From Nematopogon swammerdamellus (taxonomy: Eukaryota; Arthropoda; Insecta; Lepidoptera; Adelidae), in the NCBI GenBank assembly GCA_946902875.1, contig OX336349.1:13849891-13913890 (forward strand): 64,000 nt of DNA, written 5' to 3'. The position numbers and the translations under genes are program-made. Below are positions 21,300 through 32,138 of this stretch, in pieces. Below the pieces are notes generated by a model. That model worked only from the letters and a program-made list of their open reading frames with translations. It had not been told where the DNA came from and made no database searches. The first letter of the stretch is position 1, and every line of letters begins with the position of its first letter.

Positions 21300-21960
21300 G
21301 GTATCACGTGGTATCAAGATACCAAAATCTCCAAATCATCAGAGAGGCCTTCAACCTGTCAATTGCACGGACCAGGAAAGGGCAAACCAGTAGCGGCTTC
21401 CAGAAGGTCAACTTTGTGAAACCTGTAGCCAAAAATCTGCCTATAGATACGACTAAACCTTCTTCAATTTTGGGAGCAGCAAAGGATTGGGAATTGTTGA
21501 TGGACACACATGAGAAGCATTACCAGATGCCTTCGGAAATCTGTACCACAGCTTAAGACCGGATATACTCATATTCTCAAAAGTGACAAAGCATGTAGTA
21601 CTTGTTGAACTTACAGTTCCATGGGAAAGCAACATACCGAAGGAACACAACATCAAACTTAACAAGTACTGCAACTTAGTAGACCGGATTGTGAGAAACG
21701 GATTCAAGACTGATCTCTTCGCTGTGGAAGTCGGAGCAAGAGGACTACCAGCGAAGTCGCTCTACAGTCTCTTCAAGAATCTAGGGCCGCCAAGATCGAC
21801 GCTAAGCTCATACATGGAGAGAGCTTCGAAAACGTCACTGGAAGCATCCTACAGAATATGGATAGGTAGAGAGAGAGAGGTCGAGAGCGGGACTGGTGTT
21901 TCCCCGGGTCCTAGTCAACGCAGACTAGCTGACGAGGGCTTGATGCGAGCCGAAACGTGA
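21300..21960 (+). pseudogene. Fragment of a retroelement-associated protein with a PD...E-x-T nuclease-like core
   Basis: The first frame ends 'AAKDWELLMDTHEKHYQMPS' 'EICTTA' and stops at 21,554. The next frame continues directly with 'LRPDILIFSK' and 'VVLVELTVPWE' (21,553-21,625), then 'KLNKYCNLVDRIVRNGF' and 'DLFAVEVGARGLPAKSLYSL'. The combined order 'TTALRPD...ELTVPWE...EVGARG' matches a domain I recall from the C-terminal part of many invertebrate and fish retroelement-encoded proteins. Its PD-(x)n-E-x-T spacing resembles the restriction-like endonuclease of R2-type LINEs; the nuclease assignment is inference. A one-base loss at the 'gcttaaga' position explains the frame break. An identical copy lies at 26,999-27,659. 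Confidence 0.6.
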
Positions 21961-22030
21961 AGCATGCGCGGGAAATTTTGAGTAGCCACTCGCTAGTCCC
22001 GACCTCGATTAATACCCTCCTCTACTGCCG

Positions 22031-22279
22031 ATGGGCCCGGATATGTTCGGTGAAGCCATCGCAAGCTTAGTTCCACACCTTCCAGTAATGCAAATAATTC
22101 ACTATGTGGTCAATATTAGGGACAGAGACCAGAATAGGACAACACGGGCACTTTGTTACAGGGCCACTTACTTATTTAGGTATTTAGACCACCGCAAGCT
22201 ACTTAATAATCCCCACGATATTAACTCCCTCAATGAAATGACAAGATTGCGAAATTTACCGTCATATAATCCTAACTAA
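22031..22279 (+). other. Short open frame of unknown nature
   Basis: An 82-codon frame (starts 'MGPDMFGEAIASLVPHLPVM', rich in R/N later: 'NIRDRDQNRTTRALCYRATY') follows the nuclease-like fragment. I do not recognise it. It has a duplicate at 27,730-27,978. It may be part of the same dead element or chance. Confidence 0.2.
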
Positions 22280-22291
22280 AAAGTGTAAAAT

Positions 22292-22735
22292 AAAAAAAGT
22301 TAATTTAAATTAAAAAACCCGACTGCGTAAAAAATGAACGTTCAATAAAAACTGAAAAGAAAAAAACAAGTCCAGTAGTCTAGAACTCTGATAAGTAATA
22401 TTGAATAACTACACCATTGAAATAGTTTCATGATCGCTACACACATATAAAACAAATAATAAACTCTAAATGCGGAACATAGCGACTTTAACAGTCGGGA
22501 GCCATTATTGGGAAAATTATAATGGCTCCCGACTGTTAAAGTCGCTATGTTCCGCATTTAGAGTTTATTATTTGTTTTATATGTGTGTAGCGATCATGAA
22601 ACTATTTCAATGGTGTAGTTATTCAATATTACTTATCAGAGTTCTAGACTACTGGACTTGTTTTTTTCTTTTCAGTTTTTATTGAACGTTCATTTTTTAC
22701 GCAGTCGGGTTTTTTAATTTAAATTAACTTTTTTT
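22292..22735. mobile_element. Long perfect hairpin, 217-bp arms, ~10-nt loop (copy 1)
   Basis: Positions x and 45,027-x are complementary from 22,292 to 22,735. The arms meet around 'gccattattgggaaaattat' 'aatggc'. Both strands therefore encode nearly the same 71-codon frame, which is a symmetry artefact and not a gene. The outer ends carry 'cccgactgcgtaaaaaatga' as inverted repeats. An RNA reading through this would fold into a perfect double strand of over 200 bp, a possible source of small interfering RNAs. It could equally be a foldback transposon; no target duplication was found. Confidence 0.95.
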
Positions 22736-23099
22736 TTTAAATTTTTTTTAATATCTCAAACTAACCATAGATACATATAAAGGTATGTTTGTTACACATG
22801 TTACACTTGTTTCTTCATCTATATTCCGTGTGATAGAAATGGAGTGCACGCAGACCAACATGTCGATAGCGAGATAAAATGAATGTAATGATAATGACGT
22901 TTCCAGCAGTTCATTCCTTTCGACGTGGGCGAACTTGAGAGCTGTTGCTTCGTTGGAAACTGAGGATCGTGATGGGCAGTAGACTAAATTGTTATGGCAG
23001 GTTTAGTTGAGTTTCCTGAAACTTTATAAACATTTTTCTAACGGAAAAGGGTCGTCCAGAGTACTAAGTTCAACTAACAACGGAGTGTTTATTGAAACA

Positions 23100-23252
23100 C
23101 TGTGTAAAACTGTAGGTCCCCCGACTTTCTGTCCCTTCCTTAGTTAGGTCCTTCCCAGGACCAAAGGCAAGCCGAGCCATGGCACCTAGTTCTCTGAGCT
23201 GGCATCACAGGTTTAGTACGGGACGTAGCCAACCATAGCTTGTTTTAATAAA
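23100..23252 (+). repeat. SINE A-related fragment
   Basis: 'aaaactgtaggtcccccgac', 'cccttccttagttagg', 'gagccatggcacctagttct', 'gacgtagccaaccatag' and an A10 run. It keeps the beginning and tail of SINE A with an internal deletion. Duplicated at 28,799-28,951. Confidence 0.6.
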
Positions 23253-23279
23253 AAAAAAACTACTATGCCCAAGAAAAAT

Positions 23280-23602
23280 CGTACGTAACGCCGCGCCGGT
23301 GGTTTTGGAGTATTCTATTGCCGCTGATCTAATGAACTCGCTTCCCTCATCCCCCTTCCTCTTATTGGAATTCGCCAAACCCGCCATATTCTCGCGGAAC
23401 ACCCCCTTGTAATCGTTATAAGAGTTCTTCGAACTGCACGATTCTCTAAATCGTTCTTGTGTCGCTCTGCAAAGGTGTGGAATGGGGTTCCGGGGAATAT
23501 ACATACTTGGCTACTCCTATAATCCTAGTCTGCCTTCAAGCCGGACTGGCACCTCCGGGGGTGAAATTGGCTGCGCCCATCCAGTTCGGTATTAATAAAA
23601 CA
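23280..23602 (+). pseudogene. Jockey-like LINE 3' terminal fragment
   Basis: In one plus frame 'SKSFLCRSAKVWNGVPG' can be read near 23,450-23,495, the terminal conserved block of jockey-type polymerases. It is followed by 'ctgcc' and the 3' untranslated 'ggactggcacctccgggggt' 'gaaattggctgcgcc' also found at 44,820-44,870. Multiple stops break it. Duplicated at 28,979-29,301. Confidence 0.65.
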
Positions 23603-23934
23603 ATTTAAAAATATTTCCAGTTTTCTATACTACTATTTTGCAAAACTGACACGCTCTTTGTAATAGTTATTGATATTGCACAGTAATATATCAGTCCAAG
23701 TCTAAAATGTTCGATACGACCTCCGAACACTGCAACCCTAGATTGAATCTAAAACTGAAAATTGCCAAACTATGAAATGGCCGACATCTACAACCACAGA
23801 ACATGAATCGCTTTAGCAGAAGTGGCAAATGACTTTATTTTATGCTAAAAGTAACCACATATCTTGTATGGGGACTCCGCTTAATTTTATCCTTTTTCTG
23901 ATTTTTTTTATGTTTCTTAGGATATAAAGGATAG

Positions 23935-24036
23935 GAAGTCTCCGATATGGCACCTACCTTCTCGGAGGTGATATTGGCTGATCGGAGCATGTGCTTTGGC
24001 CTCTCCGACTCTGCCACTCATACCGGATTACATTAA
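23935..24036 (+). repeat. SINE B, 3' tail
   Basis: 'gaagtctccgatatggcacc', 'taccttctcggaggtgatat', 'tggctgatcggagcatgtgc' and 'ccactcataccggattacat' followed by A9 (with one T). Duplicated at 29,634-29,735. Confidence 0.8.
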
Positions 24037-24114
24037 AAAAAACCGCCATTTTCTGTGAAAATTTCAACCAGCTACCTATTACGGTTAAAAGATACAGCCC
24101 TCTGACCGACAGAC

Positions 24115-24182
24115 AGACGGTGTAGTCCGTCCAGTTCAATGTAGTCGGCACTACCCAAGCGAAGTACTGACATGGCACCTTA
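24115..24182 (+). repeat. SINE A short internal fragment
   Basis: 'gtagtccgtccagttcaatg' 'tagtcggcactaccca' and 'gactgacatggcacc'-like sequence correspond to the SINE A centre. Duplicated at 29,814-29,881. Confidence 0.55.
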
Positions 24183-24593
24183 TCTACACGAGCAAGGTGT
24201 AGACGTGTTTAACTCACGTGCGTTGTCAAAAAATGTCAGATCCCACAAAACCAAACTGCTCATTCTGTTTTCCATTTTATTTCATTCAGTCATATTCTTG
24301 TTCTGTGCATACAGCTGAACGCGACATGAACCGCGCTGTTTGCCGTCGTTGCGTTTTTTTATTTCAGGAATTTTGAAAGGAAAAAACAAATATCGCACCA
24401 CAGTAAGCGATTTGCGTGGTGGTGATTTTTAAAGATTTATTTGTATAATAAAAGTTTCACTTCATTTCAAATGGAAAAAAACATTCCCTTGCAGCTGGGG
24501 GTTAAAAACGATAGATAGTGACTATTATAATATGAATAATAGCTACATGTTAATGCATAAATATAAATATATACATTATATATTGATAATAAC

Positions 24594-24802
24594 AAGATGC
24601 CGTGCTAAAGGGCGACAGGATTGCCACGTCTTTTACCTTGGCACCGTGCTTCAACCGGGTCACGCAGCAGGTGGGTCTTCGTGCCTTATTTCCTGCTGGA
24701 TGATTTGCTAACGTGGTGGTCGGTGTTGTACTGAATTTACCTGAGTTATTGCAGCACAAGACCGATTACTCCGCTTACCCCAATTATCGGGATACAGCGT
24801 GC
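24594..24802 (+). repeat. Family D repeat
   Basis: 'gatgccgtgctaaagggcga', 'accttggcaccgtgcttcaa', 'cagcaggtgggtcttcgtgc', 'acgtggtggtcggtgttgta', 'accgattactccgcttaccc' and 'atcgggatacagcgtgcgg'. This is the best copy of the family in the window. Duplicated at 30,293-30,501. Confidence 0.7.
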
Positions 24803-24944
24803 GGTATTATATATTGTTGTGCGGTATTATACAGGTATGATGCATGGTAGACAACTAAAGAATCTGAAATTCCTTATCACCGTTGTAAAGACCTCAACCT
24901 GTGTAAAGAGATATCAAAGGTTTTTTTTTTCTTTTATAACGAAA

Positions 24945-25090
24945 TATCACACAGTGTTTTACACCTGTTTCCCAGTGGGGTAGGCAGAGGATTTCCACGT
25001 TCCATGATCCTGACACACCTCTGCCGCCTGTTCCACTCTCATAATGTTCTTCATGCATGCTCGTCGGTTATGGGTACTATGCTCTTGACT
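24945..25090 (-). repeat. RTE-like LINE 3' end
   Basis: On the minus strand it reads 'gtacccataaccgacgagca', 'tgcatgaagaacattatgag', 'agtggaacaggcggcagagg', 'tgtgtcaggatcatgg' and the terminal 'cactgggaaacaggtgt'. The same block ends the RTE-like remnant at 40,190-40,325. Duplicated at 30,644-30,789. Confidence 0.7.
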
Positions 25091-26353
25091 CTTTTTGAGC
25101 ACATGCCGAATATGACGAAACCGTATTATAAAAATTCGATTTTGGAGAAGTTTTCAGCAAAAACATCTGAAAATTCAGTTTTATTAATATGTTTACTGTG
25201 ACTCTTTTCGGAAAATTTTACGATAAAAAAAGGCTACGATCTAAATTATATTATTTGTATTTTTTATTTAGGACTCGAAAGGTCTGCTGGATCAATCGCG
25301 CTATCTGTCGAGTTACTGGGACAAAGGCGAGAAACTTTCGAGAGGTCAAATTGCCTCCAAAGTTGTGGAGAAATTAATTATCTATGTCGCTATCGTGGAC
25401 CTTTTTATAACGAGATCCGTCGAATTTTGACAGGACTTCAACGCGAAAATTGGCTTTTCGCTAAAATTAATAACTCCTTTAGGATTTATAACGATTTAAA
25501 GTTTGTTAGCAACCATTCTCACTTAACTTATAATAGAGCTGTGATAAAAGTTCTTATTATTATACAGGGTGTTCGGCACATCGACCGACACATTTTTAGG
25601 GTCCCGTCGCAAAATGCGAAAGAAGGGACCCTTAGGGATCGCTCTGGTGTCTGTCTGTCTGTATGTCTGTCTGTCGGTCACACGCAGATATCTCCGGACC
25701 TACTGAACCGATTTAGATGAAAATGACGCCAAATTATGTGTAATTTTTGCCGCTAGATATATTACAGATAATTTTATCCTGTGGAAAGTACAGGGTACCC
25801 CAAAATGTAAACCAAAAAAAAATTTTGTTTTTTTAAATAGGTAAATCAAATGTCATGTCATTCTATAGGTATTGGTAAGGTAAATTTAAAAAATATATAA
25901 CTTTGCTATAATCAATAAGTTTACTTTAACAAATATTTCGTTTAAAAGTTGACAAAAACTGCACTTTTGTCGCCGAACTTTGACCTATTAAGGGTTGTTT
26001 GAAAATTCTGAAAAACCGTATAGGTACTCTTATGTAGTTGTGCACAAAACTATTCATTTTTCTCAAAATGTCATATATTTGGAGATAAAGTTAAATGACT
26101 GAACAGCCAAAATTTCAATTTTTTGCGTGACTTTTTGGTCACAGCTCAAGCCACCGATAACGTAACGTTGTGATTGATAGCTTAAAATCATCCTGAAAAG
26201 TAACGAAATGTAGCAAAGAAAACCGCATGTAAATCGATAAAGTTGTTCTCGAGTTATAGGAATATTTCATACATATTACGTACGAGTACGTTACAATGTG
26301 GGTCGCCCGTAGAAATTTCGCTTTATTTATTGTCAGCCTCGGTAGCTCAATGG

Positions 26354-26489
26354 TTTTTTTTTATGTAATCCGGTATGAGTGGCTGAGTCGGAGGTGCCAA
26401 AGCACATGCTCCGACCAACCAATATTACCTCCGAGAAGATAGGTGTCATACCGGAGACTCCCTGGATTGCGGTTAAACAGCTCCTTCGA
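26354..26489 (-). repeat. SINE B, 3' half (copy 2 of duplication)
   Basis: Identical to 20,655-20,790, offset 5,699. Confidence 0.8.
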
Positions 26490-26506
26490 GTACTCCCCCA
26501 GGAATT

Positions 26507-26773
26507 GGTTTATAGTCTTTCTGAACGCAGCTCGGCCTTCGGCCTCGCCCTCAGTTACTTATTTCCTCGAGAAGGTTTATCGTCTTCCTGAACGCAGCTC
26601 GGCCTTCGGCCTCGCCCTTTGTTACTTACTTTCTTCGAGAAGGTTTATAGTCTTCCTGAACGCAGCTCGGCCTTCGGCCTCGCCCTCAGTTACTTACTTT
26701 CTTCGAGAACGTTTATCGTCTTCCTGAACGCAGCTCGACCTTCGGCCTCGCCATTTGGTACTTTCTTCGAGAA
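26507..26773 (+). repeat. Four-unit ~67-bp array (copy 2 of duplication)
   Basis: Identical to 20,808-21,074, with the same unit number and the same single-unit palindrome loss. Confidence 0.85.
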
Positions 26774-26998
26774 GGTCCCTTCCAGCTAAATATGTACATA
26801 AAGGGATGAAACTACAGTTTCAAGTGGAATCCGAACCACATCCAGCCGTACCATGGTCGTATGGCTACCCATCCAAAGTCTGACCGCACCCTGGTAGAAA
26901 ATATAATTAGATGAAAGAGAAGCAGTGCGGTTACGGGACCATAGGTTTTTTTAGGTAAGTAGGGTCATTTGCAACGTTTCGACCGGCACCTTTTGTCA

Positions 26999-27659
26999 GG
27001 TATCACGTGGTATCAAGATACCAAAATCTCCAAATCATCAGAGAGGCCTTCAACCTGTCAATTGCACGGACCAGGAAAGGGCAAACCAGTAGCGGCTTCC
27101 AGAAGGTCAACTTTGTGAAACCTGTAGCCAAAAATCTGCCTATAGATACGACTAAACCTTCTTCAATTTTGGGAGCAGCAAAGGATTGGGAATTGTTGAT
27201 GGACACACATGAGAAGCATTACCAGATGCCTTCGGAAATCTGTACCACAGCTTAAGACCGGATATACTCATATTCTCAAAAGTGACAAAGCATGTAGTAC
27301 TTGTTGAACTTACAGTTCCATGGGAAAGCAACATACCGAAGGAACACAACATCAAACTTAACAAGTACTGCAACTTAGTAGACCGGATTGTGAGAAACGG
27401 ATTCAAGACTGATCTCTTCGCTGTGGAAGTCGGAGCAAGAGGACTACCAGCGAAGTCGCTCTACAGTCTCTTCAAGAATCTAGGGCCGCCAAGATCGACG
27501 CTAAGCTCATACATGGAGAGAGCTTCGAAAACGTCACTGGAAGCATCCTACAGAATATGGATAGGTAGAGAGAGAGAGGTCGAGAGCGGGACTGGTGTTT
27601 CCCCGGGTCCTAGTCAACGCAGACTAGCTGACGAGGGCTTGATGCGAGCCGAAACGTGA
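26999..27659 (+). pseudogene. Retroelement nuclease-like fragment (copy 2 of duplication)
   Basis: Identical to 21,300-21,960, including the one-base frame break before 'LRPDILIFSK'. The shared break shows that the fragment was already dead when the 5.7-kb unit duplicated. Confidence 0.6.
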
Positions 27660-27990
27660 AGCATGCGCGGGAAATTTTGAGTAGCCACTCGCTAGTCCCG
27701 ACCTCGATTAATACCCTCCTCTACTGCCGATGGGCCCGGATATGTTCGGTGAAGCCATCGCAAGCTTAGTTCCACACCTTCCAGTAATGCAAATAATTCA
27801 CTATGTGGTCAATATTAGGGACAGAGACCAGAATAGGACAACACGGGCACTTTGTTACAGGGCCACTTACTTATTTAGGTATTTAGACCACCGCAAGCTA
27901 CTTAATAATCCCCACGATATTAACTCCCTCAATGAAATGACAAGATTGCGAAATTTACCGTCATATAATCCTAACTAAAAAGTGTAAAAT

Positions 27991-28434
27991 AAAAAAAGTT
28001 AATTTAAATTAAAACACCCGACTGCGTAAAAAATGAACGTTCAATAAAAACTGAAAAGAAAAAAACAAGTCCAGTAGTCTAGAACTCTGATAAGTAATAT
28101 TGAATAACTACACCATTGAAATAGTTTCATGATCGCTACACACATATAAAACAAATAATAAACTCTAAATGCGGAACATAGCGACTTTAACAGTCGGGAG
28201 CCATTATTGGGAAAATTATAATGGCTCCCGACTGTTAAAGTCGCTATGTTCCGCATTTAGAGTTTATTATTTGTTTTATATGTGTGTAGCGATCATGAAA
28301 CTATTTCAATGGTGTAGTTATTCAATATTACTTATCAGAGTTCTAGACTACTGGACTTGTTTTTTTCTTTTCAGTTTTTATTGAACGTTCATTTTTTACG
28401 CAGTCGGGTTTTTTAATTTAAATTAACTTTTTTT
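27991..28434. mobile_element. Long hairpin, 217-bp arms (copy 2, one mismatch)
   Basis: Same hairpin as 22,292-22,735 but C at 28,015 faces T at 28,410, so one base pair of the stem is lost. In copy 1 this pair is intact (A at 22,316 with T at 22,711). Confidence 0.95.
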
Positions 28435-28978
28435 TTTAAATTTTTTTTAATATCTCAAACTAACCATAGATACATATAAAGGTATGTTTGTTACACATGT
28501 TACACTTGTTTCTTCATCTATATTCCGTGTGATAGAAATGGAGTGCACGCAGACCAACATGTCGATAGCGAGATAAAATGAATGTAATGATAATGACGTT
28601 TCCAGCAGTTCATTCCTTTCGACGTGGGCGAACTTGAGAGCTGTTGCTTCGTTGGAAACTGAGGATCGTGATGGGCAGTAGACTAAATTGTTATGGCAGG
28701 TTTAGTTGAGTTTCCTGAAACTTTATAAACATTTTTCTAACGGAAAAGGGTCGTCCAGAGTACTAAGTTCAACTAACAACGGAGTGTTTATTGAAACACT
28801 GTGTAAAACTGTAGGTCCCCCGACTTTCTGTCCCTTCCTTAGTTAGGTCCTTCCCAGGACCAAAGGCAAGCCGAGCCATGGCACCTAGTTCTCTGAGCTG
28901 GCATCACAGGTTTAGTACGGGACGTAGCCAACCATAGCTTGTTTTAATAAAAAAAAAACTACTATGCCCAAGAAAAAT

Positions 28979-29301
28979 CGTACGTAACGCCGCGCCGGTG
29001 GTTTTGGAGTATTCTATTGCCGCTGATCTAATGAACTCGCTTCCCTCATCCCCCTTCCTCTTATTGGAATTCGCCAAACCCGCCATATTCTCGCGGAACA
29101 CCCCCTTGTAATCGTTATAAGAGTTCTTCGAACTGCACGATTCTCTAAATCGTTCTTGTGTCGCTCTGCAAAGGTGTGGAATGGGGTTCCGGGGAATATA
29201 CATACTTGGCTACTCCTATAATCCTAGTCTGCCTTCAAGCCGGACTGGCACCTCCGGGGGTGAAATTGGCTGCGCCCATCCAGTTCGGTATTAATAAAAC
29301 A
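28979..29301 (+). pseudogene. Jockey-like LINE 3' fragment (copy 2 of duplication)
   Basis: Identical to 23,280-23,602. Confidence 0.65.
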
Positions 29302-29633
29302 ATTTAAAAATATTTCCAGTTTTCTATACTACTATTTTGCAAAACTGACACGCTCTTTGTAATAGTTATTGATATTGCACAGTAATATATCAGTCCAAGT
29401 CTAAAATGTTCGATACGACCTCCGAACACTGCAACCCTAGATTGAATCTAAAACTGAAAATTGCCAAACTATGAAATGGCCGACATCTACAACCACAGAA
29501 CATGAATCGCTTTAGCAGAAGTGGCAAATGACTTTATTTTATGCTAAAAGTAACCACATATCTTGTATGGGGACTCCGCTTAATTTTATCCTTTTTCTGA
29601 TTTTTTTTATGTTTCTTAGGATATAAAGGATAG

Positions 29634-29735
29634 GAAGTCTCCGATATGGCACCTACCTTCTCGGAGGTGATATTGGCTGATCGGAGCATGTGCTTTGGCC
29701 TCTCCGACTCTGCCACTCATACCGGATTACATTAA
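29634..29735 (+). repeat. SINE B, 3' tail (copy 2 of duplication)
   Basis: Identical to 23,935-24,036. Confidence 0.8.
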
Positions 29736-30292
29736 AAAAAACCGCCATTTTCTGTGAAAATTTCAACCAGCTACCTATTACGGTTAAAAGATACAGCCCT
29801 CTGACCGACAGACAGACGGTGTAGTCCGTCCAGTTCAATGTAGTCGGCACTACCCAAGCGAAGTACTGACATGGCACCTTATCTACACGAGCAAGGTGTA
29901 GACGTGTTTAACTCACGTGCGTTGTCAAAAAATGTCAGATCCCACAAAACCAAACTGCTCATTCTGTTTTCCATTTTATTTCATTCAGTCATATTCTTGT
30001 TCTGTGCATACAGCTGAACGCGACATGAACCGCGCTGTTTGCCGTCGTTGCGTTTTTTTATTTCAGGAATTTTGAAAGGAAAAAACAAATATCGCACCAC
30101 AGTAAGCGATTTGCGTGGTGGTGATTTTTAAAGATTTATTTGTATAATAAAAGTTTCACTTCATTTCAAATGGAAAAAAACATTCCCTTGCAGCTGGGGG
30201 TTAAAAACGATAGATAGTGACTATTATAATATGAATAATAGCTACATGTTAATGCATAAATATAAATATATACATTATATATTGATAATAAC

Positions 30293-30501
30293 AAGATGCC
30301 GTGCTAAAGGGCGACAGGATTGCCACGTCTTTTACCTTGGCACCGTGCTTCAACCGGGTCACGCAGCAGGTGGGTCTTCGTGCCTTATTTCCTGCTGGAT
30401 GATTTGCTAACGTGGTGGTCGGTGTTGTACTGAATTTACCTGAGTTATTGCAGCACAAGACCGATTACTCCGCTTACCCCAATTATCGGGATACAGCGTG
30501 C
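30293..30501 (+). repeat. Family D repeat (copy 2 of duplication)
   Basis: Identical to 24,594-24,802. Confidence 0.7.
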
Positions 30502-30643
30502 GGTATTATATATTGTTGTGCGGTATTATACAGGTATGATGCATGGTAGACAACTAAAGAATCTGAAATTCCTTATCACCGTTGTAAAGACCTCAACCTG
30601 TGTAAAGAGATATCAAAGGTTTTTTTTTTCTTTTATAACGAAA

Positions 30644-30789
30644 TATCACACAGTGTTTTACACCTGTTTCCCAGTGGGGTAGGCAGAGGATTTCCACGTT
30701 CCATGATCCTGACACACCTCTGCCGCCTGTTCCACTCTCATAATGTTCTTCATGCATGCTCGTCGGTTATGGGTACTATGCTCTTGACT
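30644..30789 (-). repeat. RTE-like LINE 3' end (copy 2 of duplication)
   Basis: Identical to 24,945-25,090. Confidence 0.7.
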
Positions 30790-31412
30790 CTTTTTGAGCA
30801 CATGCCGAATATGACGAAACCGTATTATAAAAATTCGATTTTGGAGAAGTTTTCAGCAAAAACATCTGAAAATTCAGTTTTATTAATATGTTTACTGTGA
30901 CTCTTTTCGGAAAATTTTACGATAAAAAAAGGCTACGATCTAAATTATATTATTTGTATTTTTTATTTAGGACTCGAAAGGTCTGCTGGATCAATCGCGC
31001 TATCTGTCGAGTTACTGGGACAAAGGCGAGAAACTTTCGAGAGGTCAAATTGCCTCCAAAGTTGTGGAGAAATTAATTATCTATGTCGCTATCGTGGACC
31101 TTTTTATAACGAGATCCGTCGAATTTTGACAGGACTTCAACGCGAAAATTGGCTTTTCGCTAAAATTAATAACTCCGCTCAATAGACTCAAAGGGTTCGA
31201 TCGTGCTAATCCAAACAATGGACCTTCATTTCCCAGAGGGCGGCCATTATTGTAATTGAATTAGTTTGGCGGCAGACAGTCGTTATTGAGCTAACAAATT
31301 GCTAGTCCTCGACGAGATGACACCTGACGCGAGCGCGCACTAAATAATCTAGAGTTAATAATAAATTAATAATCTCCAAGATTATATCATCCACACAGAG
31401 CAGGTGTTAATG

Positions 31413-31841
31413 GTGTGAAGCAGGGTTGTTGCTGATGCACATTTTTCACATCAGCGGATGCTGATGCTGATTTGAATTATTTTCTTTAAGAAAAGGGACA
31501 AATACTGACCTATCTGAATATTATGAATTTATATCCAAAATTTTGGTTGGTGTTGAAATAAAAGATTGTGTTTTAATAATTTTGTGACATTTATAAAAAA
31601 AAAATCAATCTGATACCAGTACCAGTTTAGTAATTATCTTAGCAATTAAATTATTAGTATTAGATGGAACTTTGGAACTATTTGAAACTGTATTTGCTGC
31701 GTTTGTCACGACTCGAACATCAGCATTAATAATCAGCATCGATCAATGCGGATGCTGATGCGATGCTGATGTTGAAAATTATGCTGAAGGTCCGCGGATG
31801 CTGGTGCTGATGCTGATGTTCGCAACAACCCTGGTGTGAAG
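31413..31841. mobile_element. hAT-like non-autonomous element with 8-bp target duplication
   Basis: The 413-bp element (31,421-31,833) begins 'cagggttgttgc' and ends 'gcaacaaccctg'. It is flanked on both sides by GTGTGAAG (31,413-31,420 and 31,834-31,841). An 8-bp duplication with CAGGG-type ends is the known signature of the hAT superfamily. The interior is rich in 'gatgctgatgctgat' next to each end and AT-rich in the middle. No transposase frame is present, so mobility would depend on an enzyme encoded elsewhere. The perfect duplication suggests a fairly recent insertion. Confidence 0.92.
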
Positions 31842-32138
31842 TTAGATTGCCAACGTTTTGGAGTTAGTTGAACCCACGCAGGAGAGGATTTGGTATCAAT
31901 AAACAAACTGGTAACGTCACTCCCTGGAGCTACTTTGCCCACGCACTAATAAGTACTGGCAGGTCTACAAATATTAGGTAGGTGCTCGTAATATTAAATC
32001 GAAACTCTGGCCTCTATATCCTACTCTGCTGTATGAAACCCGGAATGCTGATAATACGTTTTATGTTAACAGAGACGTAAATAAATTAAACCCTATGTGG
32101 GTTTAATTACATTAACACTAGTACAATTTTATTATATG
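31842..32138. other. No gene recognised
   Basis: Short intergenic spacer between the hAT-like element and the tRNA-like repeat. Confidence 0.3.

Larger units (their letters stand above)
19779..25477 (+). repeat. 5,699-bp tandem duplication, copy 1
   Basis: The unit starts 'tttaggatttataacgattt' and ends 'aaattaataactcc', and is followed immediately by copy 2 with a constant offset of 5,699. Every small frame on both strands is identical between copies. The one difference I noticed is A at 22,316 versus C at 28,015. The unit contains SINE pieces, a four-unit array, a retroelement nuclease-like fragment, a long hairpin, LINE 3' ends and a family D repeat. No gene spans the junction. Confidence 0.97.
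25478..31176 (+). repeat. 5,699-bp tandem duplication, copy 2
   Basis: Head-to-tail copy of 19,779-25,477. The upstream copy ends 'aataactcc' and this one starts 'tttaggattt' with no spacer. The right flank diverges at 31,177 ('gctcaatagac'). No microhomology is visible at the outer breakpoints. The only base difference noticed is C at 28,015. Confidence 0.97.

Noticed and set aside
22342..22685. Pair of 71-codon frames on opposite strands with almost the same product
   Set aside because: They are mirror images produced by the perfect palindrome and carry no independent evidence of coding.
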